Source: Candidatus Gastranaerophilales bacterium
GTDB taxonomy: Bacteria > Cyanobacteriota > Vampirovibrionia > Gastranaerophilales > Gastranaerophilaceae
Direction of reading: 5' to 3'
Length of the DNA stretch: 47,116 bases
NCBI GenBank assembly: GCA_900548405.1
Contig: UNSJ01000012.1
Span: forward strand, 1 to 47,116
Shown piece after piece: positions 8,080-17,515 of this stretch (the stretch's first letter is position 1; every line of letters starts with the position of its first letter). Position numbers and translations under genes: made by a program. The notes under the pieces were generated by a model. The model saw only the letters and a list, made by a program, of their open reading frames with translations. It was not told the DNA's origin and did no database searches.

Positions 8080-11000
8080 TGAAAAAAATATTTGATAAAG
8101 AAAAATTATTCTTTTTTATACAGAAACCGAGATTTGCACTTGTTATTTCTGTATGTATAGTTATACTCGGACTTATTTCAATGCTAAGCCTAAAACAGGA
8201 AAGCTATCCTGACGTAACACCTCCACAGGTTCAGGTTTCAGCTAACTATCAAGGTGCAAGCGCAGAAGTTATTGAATCTTCCGTTGCAACGGTTCTGGAG
8301 AATAAATTAAACGGTATTGAAAACCTTTCCTATATGACATCAACCTCTTATGACGGAAGTTATACTCTTACACTATATTTTAAAGTAGGTTCCGATAAAA
8401 ACATCAATTTGATGAATGTTCAAAACAGAATTCAGCAGGTACAATCACAGCTTCCTGAAGATGTTCAAAGAACGGGAGTTACTGCTATCAGCCGTTCATC
8501 AGGTTCAGGTGCCGTAATTTTAACTCTTTATCCTGAATCAGGCGATTGGTCCCAATTAGATTTAACAAACTACGGTTCTATATATATTAAAGATGAATTG
8601 AAACGTGTTGACGGCGTTGCCGACGTAAATGTTTTCGGCGGCGGAAATTATTCTATGCGTATATGGCTTGATCCGCAAAAAATGGCAGGGCTGAATATTT
8701 CAACAAGCGAAATTAAATCAGCAATAGCAAACCAAAACACACAGGTAACAGCAGGTGCTTTAGGACAGCTTCCTACTGATGAAAAACAAGCTTTGCAATT
8801 AACTTTAAAGACTCAAGGCAGACTTGATGATGTAAAAGAATTTGAAAATATAATTATCCGTTCAAATACTGACGGTTCTAATGTTAAAATAAAAGATATC
8901 GCTAGAGTGGAACTCGGTGCGGAATCTTATTCAAATCTTGGTCTTGTTAACGGTAAACCATCTGCCGTTGTAGTAATTTCACAACTTCCGGATGCAAACA
9001 TCATTAACCTGTCTAAAGCAATAAAAGCTAAGGTTAATGAATTAAATTCAAGAATGACAAACGGAATCAAAATACTTTACGTAAAAGATGATGCAGATTT
9101 TATCCACGAATCAATGAAAGAAGTTGAGTTTACAATTTTGCTAACTGCATTAATAGTTGTAATAATCATCTTCCTTTTTCTTGGTGACGGTATGGCAACA
9201 CTCGTACCTTGCGCAACAATTCCTGTTTCACTGGTCGGTACATTTTTTGCACTGAAAGCTATGGGAATGTCCATAAATCTCCTGTCGTTATTTGCACTGG
9301 TGCTTGCGGTAGGGGTTGTAGTTGACGATGCGATTGTAGTAATTGAAAACGTAAACCGACATATTGAAGAAGGGAAATCAGCAGTAATAGCAACTCAGCT
9401 CACAATGCAGGAAGTAGGTTCTTCACTTGTTGCTATGGCTCTTGTATTAATGGCAGTATTTGTTCCTATTATATTTATGGGCGGTATGACAGGTGTAATG
9501 TATAAACAGTTTGCTGTTTGTATTGCGGTATCCATAGCTATTTCAGCTATCTGTGCATTATCATTGTCACCTGCAATGTGTTCACATTTTCTCGGACATA
9601 AAAAAGAATATAAAAAAGACTCCCCAATTCCTTTCTTGGCTTCTTTAGAACATATTAAAGCCAGAATAGAAAGAAAAACTTCAGTTATAGTTTTGAAATT
9701 TAATGAAATCTTTAGCAAAGTCGAAGATTTTTACATGGAATATGTAAGAAAATTTGTTTATAACAAAAAATTAGTTATAGTATTTTACCTGTCAATAGTT
9801 GCATTAACACTAATTTCGTTCAAAACAATTTCAACCGGCTTTATTCCTGACGAGGATCAGGGTGTTCTACTTGCAAGCATAACACTTCCTGATGGAGCAT
9901 CTTTATCAAGAACTGAAGATGTTTCAAGAAAATTTGTTGACGGAATCCGTGACATTGACGGAATTAACCCTGAAAAATTAACGGTTTTCGGAGGAAACGG
10001 AGCTGTTAACTCATCAACTGTAATTATTCAGTTAAAAGATTACAAAGAAAGAAAAGTCGGACCTTTAGAATGGGTTAAAAGAAAAATAAAAGGGCAGCCT
10101 ACTGACCTTTCTCATACAGCAATTTTGAATAAAGTAAGGGCTGTTGCAGGAAATACAAAAGAAGCATCAATTGTTGCATTCTCACCACCTGCAATTATGG
10201 GTATGAGTATGATGGGCGGTTTTGAGTTCCAAATGCTTTCACAAGGCGAATACACGCCTCAAGACTTGGAAGCTTGGGCAAATAAACTTGTTGCAGCTGC
10301 AAACCAGGATCCGTCATTATCAAGTGTTTATACTTCATTCCAGGCAAATGTGCCTCAATACATTGTAGAAATTGATTATGAAAAAGCACTTGCTCAAAAT
10401 GTTGATTTGCAAGAATTATACTCAACATTATCTTCAATGCTCGGTACATATTATATAAACGACTTTAATAAATACGGAAGGGTTTTCAAAGTTCAAATGC
10501 AGGCTGAAAGCCGTTTCAGAAATAAAGCAACCGATTTATCCGGAATATACGTTAAAAATAATAACGGCGTAATGGTGCCTATTTTATCAATAGTTAAGCT
10601 CAAACAAACAGTAGGTACAGCATCAATCACAAGATATAATCAATATGAATCAGTTCAAATTCAAGGTCAGCAGTCTGCAGGCAAAAGTTCCGGCGATGCT
10701 ATGAACGCAATGGAAGCTGTTGCATTAAAAACACTTCCATCCGATATGACTTTTGATTGGTCAGGTACATCTGCTCAGGAACGTGAAGCCTCAGGACAGA
10801 CAGCTATGGTTGTAGGAATGGCTCTTGTTTTCGTATACCTGTTCCTCGTAGCCTTGTATGAAAGTTTCACAATTCCGATTGCCGTTCTTTTGATTTCACC
10901 GATTGCGGCACTGGGCGCACTTATCTTCCAAATGATGATTAATCAATCATTTGATATTTATTCTCAGGTTGGTATGATTACGCTAATCGGACTTGCAGCA

Positions 11001-11342
11001 AAACAATCCATTCTTATTGTTGAATTTGCGAAAGAAGAACATGAAAAACACGGACTTGATGTTAAAGAAGCTGCCGTAAAAGCTGCAAAACTAAGATTTA
11101 GAGCAATTATGATGACCGAATTGGCATTTATTATAGGTGTTTTACCGATGATATTCGCATCAGGTGCAGGTGCTAATTCAAGAATTTCTGTTGGTTCAAC
11201 AGTATTCGGCGGTATGATTGCGGCTTGTACACTGGGCGCTGTTTTAACACCGGCATTCTATGTAATAGTTCAGGAATTTGTTGATTTGTTCCCTAAAAAG
11301 GAAATTACGGAAAAAGATTTGGAGATAGTAGAAATAGCATGA
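8079..11342 (+). CDS. RND efflux inner-membrane transporter (AcrB/HAE1 family)
   Basis: This 1,087-aa proton-driven multidrug or solute exporter has length and layout like AcrB: TM1 at about residues 17-37, a large periplasmic loop, TM2-6, a second loop and TM8-12. The proton-relay residues are present: the Asp pair D416-D417 in [15 protein letters not shown] and the TM10 lysine K975 in [13 protein letters not shown]. The conserved FIPDEDQG motif starts the second periplasmic loop. The central cytoplasmic linker between TM6 and TM7 is longer and Lys-rich (HKKEYKKDS). Substrates cannot be deduced. It sits second in a promoter-adaptor-pump-channel operon, overlapping both neighbours. Confidence 0.95.
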   Translation: MKKIFDKEKLFFFIQKPRFALVISVCIVILGLISMLSLKQESYPDVTPPQVQVSANYQGASAEVIESSVATVLENKLNGIENLSYMTSTSYDGSYTLTLYFKVGSDKNINLMNVQNRIQQVQSQLPEDVQRTGVTAISRSSGSGAVILTLYPESGDWSQLDLTNYGSIYIKDELKRVDGVADVNVFGGGNYSMRIWLDPQKMAGLNISTSEIKSAIANQNTQVTAGALGQLPTDEKQALQLTLKTQGRLDDVKEFENIIIRSNTDGSNVKIKDIARVELGAESYSNLGLVNGKPSAVVVISQLPDANIINLSKAIKAKVNELNSRMTNGIKILYVKDDADFIHESMKEVEFTILLTALIVVIIIFLFLGDGMATLVPCATIPVSLVGTFFALKAMGMSINLLSLFALVLAVGVVVDDAIVVIENVNRHIEEGKSAVIATQLTMQEVGSSLVAMALVLMAVFVPIIFMGGMTGVMYKQFAVCIAVSIAISAICALSLSPAMCSHFLGHKKEYKKDSPIPFLASLEHIKARIERKTSVIVLKFNEIFSKVEDFYMEYVRKFVYNKKLVIVFYLSIVALTLISFKTISTGFIPDEDQGVLLASITLPDGASLSRTEDVSRKFVDGIRDIDGINPEKLTVFGGNGAVNSSTVIIQLKDYKERKVGPLEWVKRKIKGQPTDLSHTAILNKVRAVAGNTKEASIVAFSPPAIMGMSMMGGFEFQMLSQGEYTPQDLEAWANKLVAAANQDPSLSSVYTSFQANVPQYIVEIDYEKALAQNVDLQELYSTLSSMLGTYYINDFNKYGRVFKVQMQAESRFRNKATDLSGIYVKNNNGVMVPILSIVKLKQTVGTASITRYNQYESVQIQGQQSAGKSSGDAMNAMEAVALKTLPSDMTFDWSGTSAQEREASGQTAMVVGMALVFVYLFLVALYESFTIPIAVLLISPIAALGALIFQMMINQSFDIYSQVGMITLIGLAAKQSILIVEFAKEEHEKHGLDVKEAAVKAAKLRFRAIMMTELAFIIGVLPMIFASGAGANSRISVGSTVFGGMIAACTLGAVLTPAFYVIVQEFVDLFPKKEITEKDLEIVEIA

Positions 11343-12853
11343 AAAAGATTTTAAATTTATTTTTAATATGTTCTGTTCTAACGCTGACGTCAAATGTGGC
11401 TTTAGCTAAATCAGTACGTAAAGAAAAAGTCAAAAAGTCAGATGAAGTTCATATTGTAAAACCTGAAAAAACTAAGACTAACAAAAAAAAGGAACGAAAA
11501 AAAAGTGAAAACAATTTAAAGGATAAGGAACAATCTTCGAAAGAAGCAGAGGGAATGTATGAAACAAAATTCCCTGTCATAAACAGCCAGATAGAATATG
11601 CTGATATGAACGGCGAAGTTACTTTGACAGATTGCATAAAACTTGCGATAACACATCACCCTGCAATTATGTCTGCCATAAGCAATTCCGAAATATATCA
11701 TTCAAGAGTAGGTCAAGCCTGGTCAAATTATTTTCCGACAATCGGTGCAGGTGTAAGCTATTCAAGAAATGATATGCTTATGACTATGAGAAGCGGTGGT
11801 CAGTATTCAGGTATGATGAACAGAAGATATGACCAATATTACACTCCTACTCTTTCTGCAAATATGCTATTGTTTGATTTCGGAAAGACTAAAGCCAACG
11901 CTGATATGGCAAAAAGAAGCTTTGAATCATCCCGTTATGATGCTGAAACAAGTATTGAGCTTGTAATTTATAATGTAAAAGTTGCATATTTTAATATGAT
12001 TTTTGCAGAAGCTCAAAAAGTGGTATACGAAGACACAGTTAAGGATTACGAATTGCAGTTGAAACAGGCAAAGGCTTACTACGAAATAGGTAAAAAAGCA
12101 AAAATAGATGTTACTACTGCTGAATATAACTTAGGTAATGCAAAAGTTAACCTTATCAAAGCAAAAAATACTCTTGAACTTGCATCAGTTCAACTTGCAA
12201 ACGCTGTCGGTATTCCTGAGCTTGAAAATGTAATCTTAAAAGATAAATTAAATTCCAAAGCATATGATGTTCACTTTGATGATTTATTAAAAACTGCCGA
12301 AGCATCACGTCCTTCATTATTGTCTGCTAAAAAATTAATGGATGCGGCAGAACTCGGAGTTCGCGCAGCAAAAAGAGCTTTTACTCCTGACATTAGTGCA
12401 AACGGTTCTTATATGAGAGGCGGTTACAGCATGAATGCCGACTACGGTTATCAACTCGGATTGCAGCTGAATTATACAAACTTAAATCTTATGCTTCTAA
12501 AAAAACAGGTCGACGAGGCAAAAGCAACTTATAAAAAATACATGGCTGATTATGAACAACAAAAACAAAATGTTTACTTAGAAGTCAAAAGTGCATATAT
12601 CAGTCTTATGAATTCTCATGACAGTCTTGATGTTTCCAAACTTGCACTTCAACAGGCTAAAGAACAACAATATCAGGCATTCAGAAGATATCAGGTAGGA
12701 CTTGGCAACGCTATTGAGTTCAAAGATGCAGAAAATACATATTTGAATGCTCAACTGAATTACTACTCAAATCTGCTGGATTACAATGTAAACGCCGCAG
12801 AACTTGAACGAGTTGTCGGTGCTCCTATAAAAGAATCTGATATTGACCTGTAA
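11339..12853 (+). CDS. TolC-family outer membrane efflux channel
   Basis: The ATG overlaps the pump's stop codon (ATGA). The 504-aa protein has a signal peptide (about 1-23, ending ALA). A Lys/Glu-rich, probably unfolded insert (about 24-70) is odd for TolC proteins and could contact peptidoglycan. Two outer-membrane efflux repeats follow, at about 85-290 and 300-500: each has a helix-strand-helix pattern, with [16 protein letters not shown] at the start of the first and [10 protein letters not shown] and [12 protein letters not shown] in the long helices. It would form the trimeric outer-membrane channel for the adaptor and pump encoded upstream. No terminator hairpin is visible after it. 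Confidence 0.92.
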   Translation: MKKILNLFLICSVLTLTSNVALAKSVRKEKVKKSDEVHIVKPEKTKTNKKKERKKSENNLKDKEQSSKEAEGMYETKFPVINSQIEYADMNGEVTLTDCIKLAITHHPAIMSAISNSEIYHSRVGQAWSNYFPTIGAGVSYSRNDMLMTMRSGGQYSGMMNRRYDQYYTPTLSANMLLFDFGKTKANADMAKRSFESSRYDAETSIELVIYNVKVAYFNMIFAEAQKVVYEDTVKDYELQLKQAKAYYEIGKKAKIDVTTAEYNLGNAKVNLIKAKNTLELASVQLANAVGIPELENVILKDKLNSKAYDVHFDDLLKTAEASRPSLLSAKKLMDAAELGVRAAKRAFTPDISANGSYMRGGYSMNADYGYQLGLQLNYTNLNLMLLKKQVDEAKATYKKYMADYEQQKQNVYLEVKSAYISLMNSHDSLDVSKLALQQAKEQQYQAFRRYQVGLGNAIEFKDAENTYLNAQLNYYSNLLDYNVNAAELERVVGAPIKESDIDL

Positions 12854-12917
12854 TATAATCTTAATTGTAATTTTTTGATGCTTAAGTTGTTACTATAATT
12901 TTAATAGGAGAATTAGA

Positions 12918-13541
12918 ATGGAACTTTATGAAGTAATAGAAAAACGTAGGACAATTCGTGATTTTGAGGATAAACCGATTGAAATGAATATCATAAAAAG
13001 AATCATTTCAGCTGGTCTAAAAGCACCGACAAACAATCACCTCCGCGAATGGGAATTTGTAATTTTTAATGATAAAAAAGAGCGTTTAAGAATACTTAAT
13101 CTTGAAGATATGTCAAATTATGACGATTGTGAAAAAATGTTAGATGGTTTTGGAATGACAGATTCAGACCAAAGAGGCATGTATCATATTGCAATGCCAA
13201 AACAGTTTTCAATGCTAGACAATTCAGGCTGTTTAATTTTGCCGTTTTTTAAATTAAGAGAGCCTTTATTAAAGCCAACAAGTTTAAGTTCTTTAAACGA
13301 GTTTGCTTCAATTTGGTGTTGCGTTGAAAACATACTTTTGGCAGCTGCCTCAGAAGGAATATTAGGTGTAACCCGCATTCCGATGAGTGAAGAACTTGAG
13401 CATATCAAAAACACTCTTAATCATCCTGACAACTATACAATGCCCTGTTATATTGCTTTAGGTTATCCTAGCAGTAATGCAAAGTTACCAATCCAAAAAA
13501 CAATTAATGTTGATGACAGATTGCATATTAATCAATGGTAA
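12918..13541 (+). CDS. Nitroreductase-family FMN oxidoreductase
   Basis: The protein starts MELYEVIEKRRTIRDFEDKPI, the classic nitroreductase opening in which the Arg-Arg/Ser-Ile-Arg residues bind FMN phosphate. Next comes ISAGLKAPTNNHLREWEFVIF, the second FMN-contact segment, and a C-terminal GYPSSNAKLP, which resembles the usual GYP flavin-binding turn. At 207 aa it is a normal single-domain length. Members reduce nitro compounds, quinones or flavins with NAD(P)H; the physiological substrate is unknown. TAGGAG lies 9 nt before the ATG. It is 64 bp downstream of the TolC gene and may be transcribed with it, because no terminator separates them. Confidence 0.9.
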   Translation: MELYEVIEKRRTIRDFEDKPIEMNIIKRIISAGLKAPTNNHLREWEFVIFNDKKERLRILNLEDMSNYDDCEKMLDGFGMTDSDQRGMYHIAMPKQFSMLDNSGCLILPFFKLREPLLKPTSLSSLNEFASIWCCVENILLAAASEGILGVTRIPMSEELEHIKNTLNHPDNYTMPCYIALGYPSSNAKLPIQKTINVDDRLHINQW

Positions 13542-13635
13542 CAAGCTGAATTTTATGGTTATTATTGATTATAATTAATAATTTGAAAGCAGGCTAATAC
13601 AATAGACTCTAGTTGATTTTATATCAAAATATATT

Positions 13636-13697
13636 GTGCTGCATGCTTTTTAATGCAATAGGAAAGTAAAGTTTTGTTAAAAAGCACAATGCAGCAC
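13636..13697. repeat. Long imperfect inverted repeat
   Basis: The left arm (13636-13653) reads GTGCTGCAT then GCTTTTTAA. The right arm (13677-13697) is its reverse complement except for three extra bases in the middle. The 9-bp outer parts and the 9-bp inner parts both match perfectly, around a 23-nt loop. No T run follows, so it is not a standard terminator. It abuts a possible -35 (TTGAAA, 13698-13703) of the DUF262 gene. It could be an operator, a small RNA hairpin or a remnant of a miniature element. Confidence 0.75.
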
Positions 13698-13741
13698 TTG
13701 AAAAAATGCAATAATTTATATAAATTTGTATTAATTAATAT

Positions 13742-13761
13742 AGCTGCTATTTTTAGCAGCT
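13742..13761 (+). promoter_or_regulatory. Perfect stem-loop just before the DUF262 ribosome binding site
   Basis: AGCTGCTA-TTTT-TAGCAGCT forms a perfect 8-bp stem with a 4-nt loop. It is followed directly by the Shine-Dalgarno GGAAAGGA (13762-13769) and the ATG at 13774. It would lie in the leader RNA and may protect the transcript, recruit a regulator or modulate ribosome access. Confidence 0.65.
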
Positions 13762-13773
13762 GGAAAGGAAAAT

Positions 13774-14940
13774 ATGAGAATTAATAATGAATTAAAAGAA
13801 GCTGCAGCATTTAATCCGACAAAAAAAAGTCATTTAATGTCTATTGTTGACATGTGTGCACAAATAGAAAAACAAATTATTTCATTGCCGCTATATCAAA
13901 GAGATTTAAGTTGGACTATTCAAAAAGCAATAGATTTACTAAATTATCAACTCCTCGGGAAAGCACCTGTTTCACCTGTTTCATTCAATGTTATATTAGA
14001 TACAAATAATTGCGTGCCACAAATTTCATTTATAGATCGTGAAATTATTGAAAATGTAAAGCGGGGACAATATTCAGTTGTAGATGGTCAACAACGTTTG
14101 ACTACGAATTATAAAGCTTATATCGATGATAGCAGCTTTAAAAATATTGTATTAGATATAAGTCGCGGTTATTTTATCGAACAAAAAAACGAAATAAAAT
14201 CCAATCAAATTCCTGTTGGCATTCTTTTAAATAAAGAAGATGACAAACTTTTTGAATACGTTAATAACAAAAGTTCATTGAGAAAGGGAGAAGTACTAAA
14301 TTTATTATTACAAATCAGAAGTAAAATAAAAAACTATAATTACACAATTAACCAGGCAGAAGAATTAACTGAAGATGAACAAATAGAATGGTTTGAAGTG
14401 CTTAACAATGCAGGAAGCAGAGTAAGTATTATACAAATGAGATTTTCTAAGCTAAAAGCACACGGAATAGATGTGTATACTCAATTTACTAAAATTTATC
14501 AAAACAAATTAGTTGATGCCAGCTACAAAAACTTTTTTGCACCTCAACAAACTGTAGTATCATATCCGATTGCAGCATTAAATCCTGCATATGAAATTAT
14601 AATAGCAAGGCATCATAAAAACAACTATGCACCTATTCCTTCAGATACCAAAGAAAATAAATTATGTGATATGTCACCTGAAAACTTAAAAAAATGTTTT
14701 GATTTAACCTTAAACGCACTTGATTTAACATTAGATTTTATCATAAATAACAATCTGAAAAAACCTCCAAGAATAGATTATATTAATTATCTTATCGGTT
14801 ATTTTGTGTATAACAATAATAACTCTCTAAGTGAAAATCAGCGGCAGTATCTCATAAATTGGTATAAAACAGTTAATTTTACAAATAAATCAAATTCAGA
14901 AAGAAGAGAAATATACAATTCATTAATTGAAAATGTATAA
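13774..14940 (+). CDS. Solitary DUF262 (GmrS/ParB-like) protein
   Basis: DUF262 is the ParB/Srx-like NTPase-nuclease fold found in GmrSD-type restriction of modified DNA and in related phage-defence proteins. Its marks are present in this 388-aa protein: LPLYQRDLSW at 38-47, DGQQRL at 104-109 (the catalytic-type motif) and WFEVLNNAGSRVS at about 206-218, matching the family's F..LN..G pattern. The C-terminal part (about 230-388) is helical. No DUF1524/HNH (GmrD-type) nuclease motif is seen here or in neighbours, so either this is a one-gene system or the partner is missing. The setting is suggestive: an inverted repeat and a leader hairpin before it, a terminator and tRNA-Gln after it. Function in defence is inference. 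Confidence 0.85.
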   Translation: MRINNELKEAAAFNPTKKSHLMSIVDMCAQIEKQIISLPLYQRDLSWTIQKAIDLLNYQLLGKAPVSPVSFNVILDTNNCVPQISFIDREIIENVKRGQYSVVDGQQRLTTNYKAYIDDSSFKNIVLDISRGYFIEQKNEIKSNQIPVGILLNKEDDKLFEYVNNKSSLRKGEVLNLLLQIRSKIKNYNYTINQAEELTEDEQIEWFEVLNNAGSRVSIIQMRFSKLKAHGIDVYTQFTKIYQNKLVDASYKNFFAPQQTVVSYPIAALNPAYEIIIARHHKNNYAPIPSDTKENKLCDMSPENLKKCFDLTLNALDLTLDFIINNNLKKPPRIDYINYLIGYFVYNNNNSLSENQRQYLINWYKTVNFTNKSNSERREIYNSLIENV

Positions 14941-14951
14941 AAATTAACATT

Positions 14952-14980
14952 AAAAAAGACCTGTTAGACAGGTCTTTTTT
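14952..14980. terminator. Bidirectional intrinsic terminator after the DUF262 gene
   Basis: GACCTG and CAGGTC, extended by A and T runs on either side, form a stem around the loop TTAGA (14964-14968). A T run ends it on the plus strand and the A run serves the minus strand, so it can end both the DUF262 gene and the tRNA transcript. Confidence 0.88.
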
Positions 14981-14984
14981 AAAT

Positions 14985-15056
14985 CTGGGGCGGAAGGATT
15001 CGAACCTCCGAATGCCTGGACCAAAACCAGGTGCCTTACCACTTGGCGACGCCCCA
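14985..15056 (-). tRNA. tRNA-Gln (anticodon TTG)
   Basis: On the minus strand the acceptor arm is TGGGGCG pairing with CGCCCCA, with G as discriminator. The anticodon arm is CCTGG-TTTTGGT-CCAGG, giving anticodon TTG. The T-arm contains the canonical GGTTCGAATCC. CCA is not encoded. It is 72 nt long, with no intron. It reads CAA glutamine codons. Confidence 0.96.
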
Positions 15057-15098
15057 ATAGCGGCTACATTTATTATTCTAACCGCTAAAATTCAGTTG

Positions 15099-15785
15099 TC
15101 AATATTTTATTTGTATAAATGGACTTTTTTCTTTAGCAAATATTATTTCAACATAGCTTAACAGGTTTTTAATAACATCTAATATAAGAATTTCGCTCTC
15201 AAAATGTCCGATATCAAATACGGCTATTGGGCTTTCCAGAGCAGTATGAAACTTTAAATCGCCTGTGACTAAAGCATCTGCGCCGTTTTCATAAGCCTCT
15301 TGTATAAACCCCCTGCCACTTCCGGCACAAAATGCAATTCTTTTAATATATGAAATATTTTTATTATTTACATATCGCAGGTTTGGTGATACTTTTGAAA
15401 GCAATTTTAAAAATTCTTCTATTGAAATATTTGTATCTGAATATCTTAAAAAATCTGATGTTTCAGTTATTTTTAAACCTAACGTGCTTATCAAAGTGTC
15501 TGTGGTTCCTCCACAGGTTTTGTCAAGATTAGTATGAGCAGTGTATATATTTATATCATGCCAATTAAGCGGAACAAAAAACAATGGATGATGAGAAATT
15601 ATCATATCGCAATTTTGTGTTCTTGCTTGATTAACAATGTCATCGGTTACAGTTAAACAAACCATCACCTTGAAAACTTCATATTTTGATTTTACATTCA
15701 CTGCCCAGCCTGAACAATCCCAAGATTCTGCAAGCTCAGGAGGTGCAAAATCTTCTATCTTTTTGGCAATACTGTATTTATCCAT
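15099..15785 (-). CDS. Nif3-like dinuclear metal-centre protein
   Basis: This 228-aa member of the NIF3/DUF34 family is often labelled 'GTP cyclohydrolase 1 type 2', but its true role is unsettled. Metal-binding motifs are visible: ISHHPLFF near residue 65, AHTNLD about 20 residues later, and the C-terminal FDIGHFESE. The family fold is indicated by LVTGDLKFHTALE. The ATG at 15785 has GAGGAA 4 nt upstream and is preferred over a TTG at 15797. It overlaps the end of coaBC by 8 bp and is the last gene of the gmk-coaBC operon. It lacks the insert domain found in longer family members. Confidence 0.9.
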   Translation of the reverse strand: MDKYSIAKKIEDFAPPELAESWDCSGWAVNVKSKYEVFKVMVCLTVTDDIVNQARTQNCDMIISHHPLFFVPLNWHDINIYTAHTNLDKTCGGTTDTLISTLGLKITETSDFLRYSDTNISIEEFLKLLSKVSPNLRYVNNKNISYIKRIAFCAGSGRGFIQEAYENGADALVTGDLKFHTALESPIAVFDIGHFESEILILDVIKNLLSYVEIIFAKEKSPFIQIKY

Positions 15786-16944
15786 ATATTTCCTCAAAAA
15801 TTTTATAAGCTATTGTTGTCTTATCAGCTTTTTCAATTTTTTTCATACTGCCTGTTTTATTAAGTATGGTGACTTCGTTATAATCACTGGAAAAACCTAT
15901 ATCTTTTCTAGAAATATCATTGGCTATCAGGTAATCACAACCTTTATTTGCAATTTTAGCTTTCGCATTTTCTATTAAATTTTCACTTTCAGCACAAAAG
16001 CCTACAATTTTTTGATTTTTCTTAGCCAAAGAAATTTCTTTTAATATGTCAGGATTTTTTACAAGCGTAAGAGTTAATTCGTCGTTATCAGAAGTTTTTT
16101 TCATTTTTTGTTCTGATTTTTCTTTTACTCTGTAATCAGCAACCGCAGCAGCCATAATAACGCAGTCCGCATCTGAAAACTCTTTTTCTACGGCAGATTT
16201 CATATCCGTTGCAGATTTAACTTTTATAACATTATATTTTCTTTCAACTTCTTTTGTTGTAATCAAAGTTACGTCAGCACCGAGATTTTGAGCCGCATCA
16301 GCAAGAGCAAGTCCCATTTTACCTGATGAGTAATTGGAAATATATCTGACAGGATCTATGTCCTCTATTGTTCCGCCTGATGTTATAACTATCTTTTTTC
16401 CGTCAAGTTTTTTATAATTTAAAATTTCAACTGTTTTATCAAAAATCTTATCAAGGCTGCAGAGCCTTCCTTTGCCTTCATAACCGCAAGCTAGATAACC
16501 GCTTTCAGGTTCAAGAATTGTGTAGTGAAGTTTGTTTAAATTATCTTGAATAAGCGGATTATCCCACATATTACAATTCATTGCAGGTGCTAAAATAACA
16601 GGTTTTCTAAAAGCACAGGCAATTGAAGTTAAAAGATTATCACAAACTCCCGCTGCTATTTTAGAAATTGTATTTGCAGTAGCCGGAGCAATTACCATAA
16701 TGTCAGCTTCATCAGCAAAAGATATATGTTCGGGTTTAAAATCATCAACTGTAAATTCTTCCACACCTACTTCATTTTGACTTAAGTTTTGCAAAGTTAA
16801 TTTAGTAACAAAATTTAAAGCATTTTGAGTGCAAACAACACGAACATTAGCATTTGCACGTTTATACATTCTGATAAGTTCACAGATTTTATAGGCTGCA
16901 ATACCGCCTGTAATACCTACCAATACGGTTTTCCCGGTCAACAT
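15778..16944 (-). CDS. coaBC: Bifunctional phosphopantothenoylcysteine decarboxylase/synthetase
   Basis: Makes 4'-phosphopantetheine on the way to coenzyme A: the CoaB half joins cysteine to 4'-phosphopantothenate with CTP, and the CoaC half decarboxylates the product using FMN. The N-terminal flavoprotein domain (about 1-175) shows GITGGIAAYK, the PAMNCNMW substrate-recognition motif and the catalytic-Cys flap ACGYEGKGR. The C-terminal synthetase domain (about 180-388) shows ITSGGTIEDIDPVRYISN, YSSGKMG and the NDIS motif. At 388 aa it has normal length. It overlaps the gmk stop by 7 bp and the Nif3-like gene by 8 bp, so translation is probably coupled. The frequent gmk-rpoZ-coaBC order is seen here without rpoZ. 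Confidence 0.95.
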   Translation of the reverse strand: MLTGKTVLVGITGGIAAYKICELIRMYKRANANVRVVCTQNALNFVTKLTLQNLSQNEVGVEEFTVDDFKPEHISFADEADIMVIAPATANTISKIAAGVCDNLLTSIACAFRKPVILAPAMNCNMWDNPLIQDNLNKLHYTILEPESGYLACGYEGKGRLCSLDKIFDKTVEILNYKKLDGKKIVITSGGTIEDIDPVRYISNYSSGKMGLALADAAQNLGADVTLITTKEVERKYNVIKVKSATDMKSAVEKEFSDADCVIMAAAVADYRVKEKSEQKMKKTSDNDELTLTLVKNPDILKEISLAKKNQKIVGFCAESENLIENAKAKIANKGCDYLIANDISRKDIGFSSDYNEVTILNKTGSMKKIEKADKTTIAYKIFEEIYG

Positions 16945-17501
16945 TTCTTTTGTTCTCCGATTATAACCTTTTCCAAATCTGAAATAGCCTGCTCAAGATT
17001 ATCATTTACAACTTTGTAATCAAAATTTTCGGCTCTTGCAAGTTCTTCTCTCACAGCCTGAAGACGTTTTTTTATAGTTTCTTCATCTTCGGTTTTTCTG
17101 CCTCTAAGGCGTTCTTCAAGTGTTTCATAGGAAGGCGGGCAAATAAAAATCAAAACAGCTTCCGGCATTTGTTTTTTTACCTGTAAAGCTCCTTGTGTAT
17201 CTATTTCAAGAATTACATCTTTACCTTCCTGCAAACATTGATTTATAAATTTCCTTTTTGTTCCGTAACGGTTTCCTGCAAATTCAGCCCATTCAAGGAA
17301 TTTGTCATTATCAATACATTGCTGAAAATCTTCTTTAGTCAAAAAGAAATAGTTTACACCGTTGACTTCACCGCATCTTGGCGCACGCGTAGTACAGGAA
17401 ATTGAAAGCATAAACTGAGGATTTTTGTTTAAAAACCCTTTTAAAACAGTGCCTTTGCCGACACCTGAAGATCCTGAAACTACAAATAATTTTTTGTTCA
17501 T
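16938..17501 (-). CDS. gmk: Guanylate kinase
   Basis: Phosphorylates GMP to GDP with ATP. The P-loop SGSSGVGKGT begins 8 residues after the start. SISCTTRAPRCGEVNGVNYFF is split across the GMP-binding region, with the family's Ser/Arg/Tyr contacts, and VILEIDTQGA is the usual downstream motif. At 187 aa it is a typical length. The ATG at 17501 is chosen because the MNKKLFVVSG start matches the family; a longer frame from a TTG would add ten residues with no homology. No Shine-Dalgarno is present: only 14 bp separate this ATG from the divergent kinase ATG, and a TATAAT lies 6 nt upstream, pointing to a leaderless mRNA. It leads the gmk-coaBC-Nif3 operon. Confidence 0.95.
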   Translation of the reverse strand: MNKKLFVVSGSSGVGKGTVLKGFLNKNPQFMLSISCTTRAPRCGEVNGVNYFFLTKEDFQQCIDNDKFLEWAEFAGNRYGTKRKFINQCLQEGKDVILEIDTQGALQVKKQMPEAVLIFICPPSYETLEERLRGRKTEDEETIKKRLQAVREELARAENFDYKVVNDNLEQAISDLEKVIIGEQKKC

Positions 17502-17515
17502 ACTATAATTATACA
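17502..17515. promoter_or_regulatory. Symmetrical -10 element shared by two divergent genes
   Basis: The whole gap between the two start codons is 14 bp and contains the perfect palindrome TATAATTATA (17504-17513). It reads TATAAT on both strands, each exactly 6 nt from the ATG on its own side. Transcription would start at or next to each start codon. Possible -35 boxes would lie inside the opposite gene and are poor (three of six). Confidence 0.65.

Noticed and set aside
9395..9718. 107-codon minus-strand frame within the RND pump gene
   Set aside because: Antisense shadow of a conserved transmembrane region, with no start signal or recognisable domain.
13774..14940. A complete GmrSD restriction system
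   Set aside because: Only the DUF262 half is visible. No HNH/DUF1524 motif was found in the protein or neighbours.
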